From assembly GCF_900167135.1 (NCBI RefSeq), contig NZ_FUWZ01000002.1, forward strand, positions 1,700,651 to 1,764,650: DNA of 64,000 nucleotides. The letters are read 5' to 3'. Shown here one piece after another: positions 34,644 to 41,717 of the stretch. Each line of letters begins with the position of its first letter. Positions within the stretch are counted from its first letter, which is position 1. Source of the stretch: Chitinophaga eiseniae. Its GTDB lineage: Bacteria; Bacteroidota; Bacteroidia; Chitinophagales; Chitinophagaceae. Below the pieces are notes generated by a model that did no database searches, was not told where the DNA came from, and saw only the letters and a list, made by a program, of their open reading frames with translations. The position numbers and the translations under genes were made by a program.

Positions 34644-35249
34644 CTAGAAAATGAAGTTCACACCCAGGTTCAGCTGTTTAGTGAAGTTGAATTCGAAGTC
34701 GCTAACGTTGGTTTTTACGCCGGTCGCTTCATTTTTGTTCTGAGCGTAAGTGTAACCCAGACCACCAAATGCGCCTTCAATCATGAAGTTTTTAGTCACG
34801 AAGTAAGTGATACCAGGCAGTACGTTTACGTTAAAGCCATTGTAGCTTTCAGTTTTCTTGTCAGCAACTTTAGTGTTACCGAAACCGTAACCTGCGTTAG
34901 CTTCTGCGAAGAATGCGAATTTGCTCTGACCAATCATGTGGTAGTTACGAACGAAAACACCAGGAGTAATGTCCAGCGTCTTGGTTTTTACTTTGTTCAC
35001 GTCTTTGGAAGAACCGAACTGCGTCTGTGCGAAAACACCGATTACCCAGTTAGAGTTCAACGCTACACCCACTTTAGGGCTAACACCAAAGGTGGTGGAA
35101 GTTGCTTTCGCGTCGGAGTCTTTTACTTTAGCTGAAGTGGTTTTTACATTAACATTTCCACCCAGGATAACATCGCCTTTTGATAACTGTGCCTTAGCTA
35201 CTTGTGTGCCGAACAGTGCTACTGCGGCCATTACAATCAACTTTTTCAT
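34644..35249 (-). CDS. Outer-membrane beta-barrel protein
   Basis: 201 residues. A clear signal peptide (MKKLIVMAAVALFG...AKAQ) is followed by alternating amphipathic strands with turn-rich spacers (for example FGVSPKVGVALNSNWVIGVFAQTQFG and FAFFAEANAGYGFG), ending in Phe (LNLGVNFIF). This fits a small eight-stranded OmpW/OmpX-like porin fold of the Bacteroidota 'outer membrane beta-barrel' group. The function is unknown. Codons in this gene look strongly biased (repeated use of a few codons), hinting at high expression. It is monocistronic, with its own terminator. Confidence 0.85.
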   Translation of the reverse strand: MKKLIVMAAVALFGTQVAKAQLSKGDVILGGNVNVKTTSAKVKDSDAKATSTTFGVSPKVGVALNSNWVIGVFAQTQFGSSKDVNKVKTKTLDITPGVFVRNYHMIGQSKFAFFAEANAGYGFGNTKVADKKTESYNGFNVNVLPGITYFVTKNFMIEGAFGGLGYTYAQNKNEATGVKTNVSDFEFNFTKQLNLGVNFIF

Positions 35250-35311
35250 CTTTCGTAAAATTTAAATATACATTAAAACTGTTCTCTCTGTCTTTGATTC
35301 TTCTACATACA

Positions 35312-35950
35312 TTAAAGCCTGTCCTGGTTGATTGCTGGTCTATATCTTAATCCATTAAAGAAAATATCCAATACCTTTTTTTCCCGCTGCATAAAACAAT
35401 GCAAGCTTTCCCGGTCCTGCGGATCAAAGCCTGTTGCCTGCCATTTGCACCATATTACCCATAAGCCGAATAATACGTTGATCAACAACTGCGCTGTATC
35501 ATCAGCGTCAATGCTTTCATTCAGTTCCCCAAGGCTGATCCCTCTTGTGATAGTGGCGGAAAGGAAGGAAATTTCCACCGTCTGCAGCAACTCTATCGTC
35601 TGCCGCATCAAAGAAGATGGCATATCTTTTATCCATTGGTTAATCCCAAACAGAAAATGATACTCTATCAGCATGGTTTCCTTCAACTCCAGATACCGGT
35701 TTATAATTGCATCGGTAGAGGGGGCCGTTTCCACAAAAGCCGACATGTCAATGAAACAATCAGCAATCATGCGCTCCACTACTGCTACATAAATGGACTC
35801 CTTATCTGAAAAATAATAATACAAAGACCCTTTTGAGATGTCCAGATCCCTGGCGATCTCTTCCATGGTGGTTTTAGACAGTCCGAACCTTTTGAACCGC
35901 TTTAAAGCGGCCTCAAGGATAAGTGTTCGCTTCTGGTCTAATTCTGCCAT
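35312..35950 (-). CDS. TetR/AcrR-family transcriptional regulator
   Basis: About 212 residues from the ATG at 35950; the frame extends 75 codons upstream over AT-rich sequence without protein character. The N-terminal helix-turn-helix is RTLILEAALKRFKRFGLSKTTMEEIARDLDISKGSLYYYFSDKESI (read in short parts: RFGLSKTTMEEIA, SKGSLYYYF). The C-terminal ligand-binding part is helical. The neighbouring barrel gene lies downstream on the same strand, 62 bp away. A palindrome TTTGAC-GA-GTCAAA about 47 bp upstream of the start is a good candidate for its own operator. The effector is unknown. Confidence 0.9.
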   Translation of the reverse strand: MAELDQKRTLILEAALKRFKRFGLSKTTMEEIARDLDISKGSLYYYFSDKESIYVAVVERMIADCFIDMSAFVETAPSTDAIINRYLELKETMLIEYHFLFGINQWIKDMPSSLMRQTIELLQTVEISFLSATITRGISLGELNESIDADDTAQLLINVLFGLWVIWCKWQATGFDPQDRESLHCFMQREKKVLDIFFNGLRYRPAINQDRL

Positions 35951-35996
35951 AGTTTGTTTTGTCAAATTTCCAAAGTCTGACTGTCTGACTTTTTTG

Positions 35997-36010
35997 TTTG
36001 ACGAGTCAAA
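35997..36010. promoter_or_regulatory. Palindromic operator candidate for the TetR regulator
   Basis: TTTGAC (35997-36002) and GTCAAA (36005-36010) form a perfect 6-bp inverted repeat with a two-base centre. Near it are a half-site GTCAAA at about 35961 and a tandem GTCTGACT GTCTGACT at about 35975-35990. The position fits autorepression. Confidence 0.5.
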
Positions 36011-36248
36011 AGTACGACCAAAACCTATTCCACCAAATTTTTTTGTTAAATAATTGTTACGTATTCTCCGCGCAATCACATCAAAAAGAAAAAAAAGGGG
36101 GGACGTTTTGCTCTGCCCGCTAAAAAACAGGGTCTTTTTTGAAGGAAATTGAAAGAGGGACCTTAAAATTTTCAAATTGCGTAATACGGTAGGCGTAAAC
36201 CCCGGATAAACCGGTAGTTATCAATGCCTTTTTGCCGCGAATGCCGCG

Positions 36249-36998
36249 CTACCGTTGCAACCGGCTCAATAAGTCCTTCCGGCGGCGCTCTGTAATCTCT
36301 ACCACCATGCCGCTTTTGAGCAGCACCTTGCCATGACTGGCATCGATCTGGCTGATATTGGACAGCTGTATCATCTGCATATTATTCACCTGATAAAAAG
36401 GAAGTGAGGAAAACAAATCGGCATAATACCGGAAAGGCCGCTCTGCCAGCAGCTCCTGGCCGGAATCCGTCCGGAAAAGGCAGTTCTCCTGCCGTACTTC
36501 CAGGCATTCCACGGAAGGAAGAAATATCGTTTGGGTGTCGCCGTTAGTGTCCTGCACCAGCAGTTTCCACGACGCATGCTGCAGGTTATGGAAATTCTCC
36601 AGCAGCACCTGGTAACGTTGTTTACTGCTGTTGCCCGCAATCCGGTCACGCACCAACGAAACGGCCTGCAACAGGCTTTCCTTATCGATCGGTTTGAGGA
36701 TCAGCTCCACCTCGGCGCAGCGGATCACGTGCAGGAACTTCTTCTCGAATGCAGTCACAAACACCGCTTCAAAAGATACGTCCTCCCGTGTGCCCAGCAG
36801 CACATCAAACCCGGTGCCGTCAGGCATTTCAAGGTCCAGGAACACCAGCTCCGGCTGATGCTCCCTGATCCGTGCAATGCCTTCTGCACAGTCAGAAGCC
36901 GTAGCTGCTACCGTTACTTCAGGGCAATATTTTTCCAGCATCAGGGCAATGATATCCCGGCTGTTTCGCTCATCATCAATAATCACTGCTTTTATCAT
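36249..36998 (-). CDS. LytTR-family response regulator
   Basis: 249 residues. The receiver spans about 1-120 (VIIDDERNSR, phosphoacceptor Asp in LVFLDLEMPDGTGF, Lys in ELILKPIDKE). The LytTR DNA-binding domain spans about 145-245 (FLPSVECLEVRQENCLF, FYQVNNMQMIQLSNI, VVEITERRRKDLLSRL). It should be phosphorylated by the membrane kinase encoded 34 bp upstream on the same strand, forming a LytS/LytR-type two-component pair. In Bacteroidota such pairs often sit apart from their targets; none is obvious here. Confidence 0.94.
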   Translation of the reverse strand: MIKAVIIDDERNSRDIIALMLEKYCPEVTVAATASDCAEGIARIREHQPELVFLDLEMPDGTGFDVLLGTREDVSFEAVFVTAFEKKFLHVIRCAEVELILKPIDKESLLQAVSLVRDRIAGNSSKQRYQVLLENFHNLQHASWKLLVQDTNGDTQTIFLPSVECLEVRQENCLFRTDSGQELLAERPFRYYADLFSSLPFYQVNNMQMIQLSNISQIDASHGKVLLKSGMVVEITERRRKDLLSRLQR

Positions 36999-37032
36999 AA
37001 CAGTATGTTGCTATCTAACGTTTACGTATATA

Positions 37033-39114
37033 TTATAGTTGAGGTATCAGGATCTTTACCACTGTGCCGCTATCCGCTTCGTTCCGCGCCGACAGGTCAA
37101 TGATCTCTATATGAATCTCCGTGTTGTACATTTTATTCAGCAGCTCCGCCCTGTTCTGGCTGATCTCCATGCCGGACGACTGGTGGTGCTTCGGCAGCGT
37201 GCGTAAGGAACGGGAGCGTGCGATGCCGATGCCATTGTCGGCAATTACGCATTCGAGCATGTCTGCAGCAATCTGGTTGAAATGGATAGACAGCTGGCCG
37301 ATGGGCTGCTGCGGATTGGTCATACCATGTTTCACGGCATTTTCCACATAAGGCTGCAGCAGCATGGCAGGGATCTCCAGTTCGGCGGTGGCTATCTCCG
37401 GGTCCACCACAATTTCATATTCCATCCTGTTCTCAAACCGCATCTTCTCAAGGCCCAGATAGGTATTGAGATAGGTAATCTCGTCAGCAAGAGATATGAA
37501 GTTGCGTCGGGAGAAATCCAATGTTTTCCGGATCAGGTAGGAGAAGTCCGACAGGTATTTCTGGGCGTACTCATAATCGCGCTGCATCACAAACAGCTGT
37601 ATGGAATTGAGGCAGTTGAAGATAAAGTGAGGATTGATCTGCGCCCGGATAGCTTTGAGTTCTATCTCCGTGAGTTTTTTATCATACTCTGTTTCCAGCT
37701 GTATCTTTCGTTGTTCTTCCAGCTCCTGTTTCTTGCGGAGTATTTCGGTGGTCTGTTCTTTCACCAGTTCCTCCAGCTGCTCGTTGAGCTTGCGTTGCAG
37801 CTCTTTGTTCTTATTCAGTTGTTTGATCAGCAGCTCCTGGGTACGGGTCCTTTCCAGGTGCACCAGTTTGTTGCGGTAACTGAGGCCGGCCAGGAAAAAC
37901 ATGGCTTGCAGCAATACCCCGCCGATGAGCAGCATGCTGGGCGCAGCCAGTTCGCCTAAAGCGCTTAGCAGCCCCAATGGCCTGATATGCATGAGGAAAG
38001 AGCCGAGGCAGGCCAGGTACAGGCATACCGACCCGTACAGGAAAAAGCGTACCAGCGGATGATGGCGGGATCGCCTGGCCAGCGCCACAAACACCACCAG
38101 GAAGGGCACCAGCGTACAGAAATAAACATAACTGTAGATGATCACCGGCAGATGGTATTGCTCCATCAGAATACAATATATACAAACAATGATCAGCCCC
38201 CCTACCACGGTGGACACCCAGGTGAACACCTGTTCCATAAAGGGATATCGCTCTTTCAGGTTCAGGAAGGTATTGCCGAACATCAGGTACATGAGGTAGA
38301 AGCAGAACAGCAGTCCCGGTATGTCCCAGTAATATTTCAGCATGGGCCAGCGGTGGAAGAAAGACAGCTGATAGGGCTTGCTCTCCAGCCGCAGGGCAAA
38401 AAACAGGATCAGCCCGAGGATATAAATGGCGAAGTAGATATACGACCGGTCGGGCAACTGTATATAGTTGATGATGGAGATACTGAAGAAAACGAGGAGC
38501 ATGCCCAGTAATACCTGTATGATGACGGCCTCTTTGCGGTAGCTGTCCTGCTCCTTGTTGTGGAACCGGGCAAAGGCCTGTTCGCTGAAAAGGGCAGGCA
38601 TCAGCGGATTTTCATTGTACGATTTGTTGATGATATGGAGATAAAAGGTACGGACCTGGCCGGGCGGCACGCTGACATTGAAACCGTAGTGGTCCCACCT
38701 TTCCACGCCGCCTTTGTCGTACATGAGACCTGTTTGCATGAGCAGGGTAGCGCTGTCGCCCGGAGCTTTGGAATACCAGTACATGAAGTCATGCCATCCG
38801 GCAAAAAGAATGGCGGAAAGGCTGTCGGAGCCTTCATTTTTTATCTGCAGACGGAACCAGCAGTTATTAACCTGGCCGTTATTTTTTTTGAAGTTGTGAA
38901 AATAGTGGGGGGAAGACGTAAAAGGAAGGTGAGCCACCTGCTGTATGGTCAGATGACCCTCCGGGTCGGAGAGACTGTTGATGTAGGGACGCAGGTCCAG
39001 GGCCGAGGCAGCAAAGTCGTCTTTTGCTATCAGGGTGTCCGGAGCAGGGTTAACGGCAAGGGTGCCTACGGCGTAACAGTACAATAACAGCATTAAAATA
39101 ATAATGCGCTTCAC
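37033..39114 (-). CDS. 7TM-DISM sensor histidine kinase, LytS-like
   Basis: 693 residues. After a signal peptide (about 1-20) comes an extracellular 7TMR-DISMED2-type beta domain (about 25-175). A seven-helix membrane block (about 190-400) and a coiled coil (about 405-470, rich in Glu, Gln and Lys) follow. The C-terminal domain is a His_kinase of the LytS type, with the phosphoacceptor His in QINPHFIFNCLNSIQ, then PAMLLQPYVENAVKHGM and the ATPase G1 DNGIGIARS. The extracellular domain of this family is thought to bind carbohydrate-like ligands. It is the partner of the LytTR regulator directly downstream. Confidence 0.93.
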   Translation of the reverse strand: MKRIIILMLLLYCYAVGTLAVNPAPDTLIAKDDFAASALDLRPYINSLSDPEGHLTIQQVAHLPFTSSPHYFHNFKKNNGQVNNCWFRLQIKNEGSDSLSAILFAGWHDFMYWYSKAPGDSATLLMQTGLMYDKGGVERWDHYGFNVSVPPGQVRTFYLHIINKSYNENPLMPALFSEQAFARFHNKEQDSYRKEAVIIQVLLGMLLVFFSISIINYIQLPDRSYIYFAIYILGLILFFALRLESKPYQLSFFHRWPMLKYYWDIPGLLFCFYLMYLMFGNTFLNLKERYPFMEQVFTWVSTVVGGLIIVCIYCILMEQYHLPVIIYSYVYFCTLVPFLVVFVALARRSRHHPLVRFFLYGSVCLYLACLGSFLMHIRPLGLLSALGELAAPSMLLIGGVLLQAMFFLAGLSYRNKLVHLERTRTQELLIKQLNKNKELQRKLNEQLEELVKEQTTEILRKKQELEEQRKIQLETEYDKKLTEIELKAIRAQINPHFIFNCLNSIQLFVMQRDYEYAQKYLSDFSYLIRKTLDFSRRNFISLADEITYLNTYLGLEKMRFENRMEYEIVVDPEIATAELEIPAMLLQPYVENAVKHGMTNPQQPIGQLSIHFNQIAADMLECVIADNGIGIARSRSLRTLPKHHQSSGMEISQNRAELLNKMYNTEIHIEIIDLSARNEADSGTVVKILIPQL

Positions 39115-39133
39115 AAATGGAGTATGGATTTGA

Positions 39134-39364
39134 TTATAATAATTGATCGATTGCTTTCGCCAGCGCCTGGTCTTTTTCCGTCACCACATTGCCTGCATCA
39201 TGTGTGCTCAGGTAGATGTCTACCTTGTTGTAGACATTGGTCCAGTAGGGATGGTGGTCCATTTTTTCTGCGACCAGCGCCACCCGGGTCATAAACCCGA
39301 ATGCTTCCCGGAAATCCTTAAAGGTAAAGGCCCGGTGCAGTTGATTGTCTTTTTCTTCCCACAT
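39134..39364 (-). CDS. Pterin-4a-carbinolamine dehydratase
   Basis: 76 residues, the usual length for this small enzyme. The active-site motif DHHPYWTNVYNKVDIYLSTHD contains the two adjacent catalytic histidines and the later conserved His. It dehydrates 4a-hydroxy-tetrahydropterin to recycle the cofactor of aromatic amino acid hydroxylases. No phenylalanine hydroxylase gene lies in the window. The tryptophan dioxygenase at 42252 is haem-dependent and does not use pterin, so the functional partner is elsewhere. It lies 19 bp downstream... of the kinase start region on the same strand, apart from that transcription unit. Confidence 0.93.
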   Translation of the reverse strand: MWEEKDNQLHRAFTFKDFREAFGFMTRVALVAEKMDHHPYWTNVYNKVDIYLSTHDAGNVVTEKDQALAKAIDQLL

Positions 39365-39455
39365 ACAGCGAGTGTTTAAAGGTGAAAATGTGGCAATTCA
39401 CTAGGTTACTGGTCAAAATATTAGGTGCTGTAACAGCTTTGGTCGTCTTCCTGTC

Positions 39456-39899
39456 CTAAAAAATGAGGTTCATTTTGTTTTTGATCTCTCTTGTATCCAG
39501 TAAAGATACTAATTGTACGAGGGGAACAAGGCGTAATTGTTCCAATAATTTTTTGACGTCGTCTGCCTGGTAATAGTCGCCCTTGATCATCCAGAGGAAG
39601 TGGATATGTTTGAGCTCGGGCAGCAGGAACTCGGCCTGGCAGTGGTTGTTGTAAAAATAATGGGATACCGAATTGGTGGGTTCGTGGAACTCCATGACAG
39701 TAAAATGGAAGGACCTGTTTTTCTTGGAGAGGGTGATCTCCAGCAGATTATTGACCCGGAAATTGGTATGCAGCTGCCGGTTGATCTGCCAGCAGAGCTG
39801 GTAATCGCGGGCGCTGGAAGCGATACCGATCAGGTGGGTGTTTTCAAAGAAATCCTCTACCAACTGTTCCTGGTCCAGTTTTAATTTTAGTATCGACAT
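39456..39899 (-). CDS. IPExxxVDY-family-like protein
   Basis: 147 residues. Features visible are ARDYQLCWQINRQLHTNFRV near the N-terminus, a beta-rich middle (SFHFTVMEFHEPTN), and the C-terminal segment LPELKHIHFLWMIKGDYY. The latter resembles the family-naming motif of IPExxxVDY proteins in a diverged form (Leu-Pro-Glu in place of Ile-Pro-Glu and His-Phe in place of Asp-Tyr). This family is known only in Bacteroidota and has no assigned function. The gene is alone between pterin dehydratase and the ATL cluster. Confidence 0.65.
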   Translation of the reverse strand: MSILKLKLDQEQLVEDFFENTHLIGIASSARDYQLCWQINRQLHTNFRVNNLLEITLSKKNRSFHFTVMEFHEPTNSVSHYFYNNHCQAEFLLPELKHIHFLWMIKGDYYQADDVKKLLEQLRLVPLVQLVSLLDTREIKNKMNLIF

Positions 39900-39934
39900 A
39901 ATATAAAAATAAGGTGAATCGGGGGAATTAATGC

Positions 39935-40372
39935 TCAGGCTTTCTTGCTGACAGTTTTTTTGGCGGTGGCAGTTTTGGGCTTGCCCGGGTCCCAGAATAC
40001 ATTTTTGAAGTCGCTGACCTTGTCGTTTTTGACGGTCACCCCTTCCTGTTCCAGCAGTTCCTGCATGAGGGTAGGGGTGGCGAAGAACTGGCGGCCGCTG
40101 AGTTCCCCGATGCGGTTCACTACGCGATGCGCGGGGACCGCCGGTGTGGCGTTGCCGGCGCCGTTCATGGCCCAGCCTACCATGCGGGGTGTTAGTTTGA
40201 TGTTGGCCGCTTCCGCAATGGCGCCATAGGTAGTGACCCGGCCTTTGGGGATTTTGCGGGCTATTTTATACACCACATCGAAGAAAGAGACGGGCTTAGG
40301 ATCGTCCGTCTTTTTCTTCGTTGCGGCGTTTTTCGAGGAGGACGGACTTTTTGGGTTCGGGTACTTTTTCAT
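39935..40372 (-). CDS. Alkyltransferase-like protein (ATL), MGMT family
   Basis: 145 residues from the ATG at 40372. A Lys/Ser/Pro-rich N-terminal extension (1-40) is followed by the MGMT DNA-binding domain (FFDVVYKIARKIPKGRVTTYGAIA, PRMVGWAMNG). At the site where O6-alkylguanine methyltransferases have PCHRV, the sequence here is PAHRVVNR, so the acceptor Cys is replaced by Ala. Proteins of this kind (ATLs) bind O6-alkylguanine and direct it to nucleotide excision repair rather than repairing it themselves. Its first 77 bp overlap the DUF5522 gene in another frame. Confidence 0.9.
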   Translation of the reverse strand: MKKYPNPKSPSSSKNAATKKKTDDPKPVSFFDVVYKIARKIPKGRVTTYGAIAEAANIKLTPRMVGWAMNGAGNATPAVPAHRVVNRIGELSGRQFFATPTLMQELLEQEGVTVKNDKVSDFKNVFWDPGKPKTATAKKTVSKKA

Positions 40373-40502
40373 ATGAAAATGGACAATGTTTACAGCCGTT
40401 GCCACAGCAGTAGCCCCGGTCCAGGTGATATTTTTCGGTAAATACCATATAGCCCTCCGCGTTATAGTAAAAATCAATCTTCTCCACCAACGGTTGCTTC
40501 AT
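40296..40502 (-). CDS. DUF5522-like Cys-rich small protein
   Basis: 68 residues. The central motif YHLDRGYCCGNGCKHCPFSYE, with four cysteines in a CC-x3-C-x2-C pattern, is the hallmark of the short DUF5522 proteins and may hold a metal. It overlaps trmB by 29 bp at its start and ATL by 77 bp at its end, on the same strand but in different frames. The basic tail (KKSVLLEKRRNEEKDGRS) is encoded by the part that overlaps ATL. Function unknown. The position suggests translational coupling within a trmB-DUF5522-ATL operon. Confidence 0.85.
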   Translation of the reverse strand: MKQPLVEKIDFYYNAEGYMVFTEKYHLDRGYCCGNGCKHCPFSYEKVPEPKKSVLLEKRRNEEKDGRS

Positions 40503-41181
40503 CGGAAGGCAGTTTTATGCTGCGCCAGTTCAACGGTGTGTCGGGCAGGCGGAATTTCAGGTAGCGGATGGTACGACCGTCTGCGAGGTGCATACCTTCG
40601 TAATAGGTCTGTATTTTCAGCAGGGCCGGTACTTCCGGCAGTGCGTATACGTCCGGGATATCTTCAATAAGGGTGAGGCCGGCGGCGGCAATCACTTCCT
40701 GCGTGAAAGCATATAATTCCGGGGAGTCGGTCTTCAGATTGATGGTCGCGCCGGTGGCCAGCAGCGGCTGATACAGCTGCAGGAACCGCGGGTGGGTCAG
40801 TCTTTTGCGGGCTTTGGATTTACGGAGAAAGGGGTCCGGGAAGGTGATCCAGATGTCTTTGATTTCTCCGGGCGCAAAATAATTGTCCAGTTTCTCAATC
40901 TGTGTACGGAGGAAAGCCACATTGGTGAGCGATTCGTCGAGGGCTGTTTTAGCACCTCTCCAGATGCGGTTACCTTTCAGGTCTACCCCGATGAAGTTCT
41001 GCTCTTTGAACAGGCGGCCCATTCCAAGGGTGTAATCCCCTTTGCCACAGGCCAGTTCCAGGGTGACCGGATGGTTGTTTTTAAAGTATTCGTTCCATTT
41101 TCCCTGCATGCCTTCCGGGTATATCAATACGTTGGGGAAGGTCTCAATTTCAGCAAAGCGTTGTAGTTTTTTCTGTCCCAT
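40474..41181 (-). CDS. trmB: tRNA (guanine-N7-)-methyltransferase
   Basis: About 235 residues from the ATG at 41181. It makes m7G46 in the variable loop of tRNAs. The SAM-binding motif ELACGKGDYTLGMG, the GVDLKGNRIWRGAKTA region and the catalytic TFPDPFLRKSKARKRLTHPRFL signature are present (PDP-x(4)-K-x-R-x(2)-H-like, with Thr before His). It is the first gene of the cluster trmB-DUF5522-ATL. Upstream lie an imperfect inverted repeat and the terminator of a tRNA-like RNA gene on the same strand. Confidence 0.93.
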   Translation of the reverse strand: MGQKKLQRFAEIETFPNVLIYPEGMQGKWNEYFKNNHPVTLELACGKGDYTLGMGRLFKEQNFIGVDLKGNRIWRGAKTALDESLTNVAFLRTQIEKLDNYFAPGEIKDIWITFPDPFLRKSKARKRLTHPRFLQLYQPLLATGATINLKTDSPELYAFTQEVIAAAGLTLIEDIPDVYALPEVPALLKIQTYYEGMHLADGRTIRYLKFRLPDTPLNWRSIKLPSDEATVGGED

Positions 41182-41238
41182 TTGGCGCAAAAATACCACG
41201 TTATTTTTTTATTTGAGGTATTTGGACAGTGAGCCATT

Positions 41239-41348
41239 GGATTTACGGATTTTGAAATTTTTTGATTTTCGATTTCGGGGATAATAAGCAGAGGGCCGCA
41301 CCGATCTATTTACCCGAAATCAAAAAATCCGTAAATCAAAAAATCCCC
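41239..41348. repeat. Imperfect inverted repeat with ATTTTTTG/ATTTACGG units (element F)
   Basis: The left arm, about 41239-41279, and right arm, about 41312-41348, share GATTTACGGATTTT, TTTTTTGATTT and GATTTCGGG blocks in inverted order. The left arm carries an extra unit. The element lies between the trmB start and the terminator of the tRNA-like gene. Confidence 0.7.
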
Positions 41349-41351
41349 AAT

Positions 41352-41376
41352 AAAAAAAGCCCATGGGCCATAGGCT
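41352..41376 (-). terminator. Intrinsic terminator of the tRNA-like RNA gene
   Basis: On the minus strand AGCCTATGG and CCATGGGCT (41358-41376) form a stem with one wobble, followed by a run of seven T (41352-41358). It lies about 21 bp downstream of the encoded CCA. Confidence 0.8.
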
Positions 41377-41397
41377 CACGAGCTCTTTAAACCAATT

Positions 41398-41543
41398 TGG
41401 CTGTAGGAGGAGGAGTCGAACCTCCACGGGGCAGTTAGCCATAGCACAATTAAGATTAGTGGTCAACCCAGTTATGCTACGTTTATCCCGAATTCCCCAC
41501 CCCCGAGACAAGGGGGCATGTCTGCCAGTTTCATCATCCCACA
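41398..41543 (-). ncRNA. tRNA-like RNA with a greatly enlarged variable region
   Basis: 146 nt on the minus strand. The 7-bp acceptor stem pairs TGTGGGA (41543-41537) with TCCTACA (41408-41402), with one G-T wobble. Position 73 is G and CCA is encoded at 41400-41398. The D arm is ATG / 11-nt loop with GG / CAT, the layout of leucine tRNA. The anticodon-arm stem is CCCCC/GGGGG (41516-41512, 41504-41500) around TTGTCTC, giving GTC in anticodon position with T at position 37. The T arm is perfect: GGAGG-TTCGACT-CCTCC (41425-41409). Between them the variable region is 74 nt, closed by GGGG/CCCC and holding a 10-bp hairpin (41481-41472 with 41449-41440). It has its own promoter and terminator. It does not match any tRNA isotype I know. 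Confidence 0.8.
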
Positions 41544-41602
41544 ATTTTTATTATCATTACTGTCACGTTCTTTCCGGTGGCTTTTTTGTAATGATTATAA
41601 TG

Positions 41603-41633
41603 CAAATCTAAAGACGCGGGTGATTCTTTGCAA
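41603..41633 (-). promoter_or_regulatory. Promoter of the tRNA-like RNA gene
   Basis: On the minus strand, TTG (41633-41631), a 20-nt spacer and TAGATTTG (41610-41603). The -7 element is a perfect TAnnTTTG match. It would start transcription about 55 nt before the mature 5' end. It faces away from the Lrp-family gene promoter 18 bp to the right. Confidence 0.65.
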
Positions 41634-41651
41634 ATTTTTTAAGAAAAATTT

Positions 41652-41680
41652 TTGAATTTTCGATATTTTTTAAATATTTG
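41652..41680 (+). promoter_or_regulatory. Putative promoter of the Lrp-family gene
   Basis: TTG at 41652-41654, an 18-nt spacer, then AATATTTG at 41673-41680, one mismatch from TAnnTTTG. It lies 38 bp upstream of the start codon. Confidence 0.4.
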
Positions 41681-41717
41681 CATATAACTTTAAAACATTC
41701 AAAAACAAATTGTAAAA

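Noticed and set aside
41398..41543. tRNA-like RNA as tmRNA, group I intron-containing tRNA or selenocysteine tRNA
   Set aside because: It is too short for tmRNA or a group I intron and lacks a tag frame. The D arm has 3 bp, the acceptor-T stack is 7+5 and the anticodon is not TCA, which excludes tRNA-Sec.
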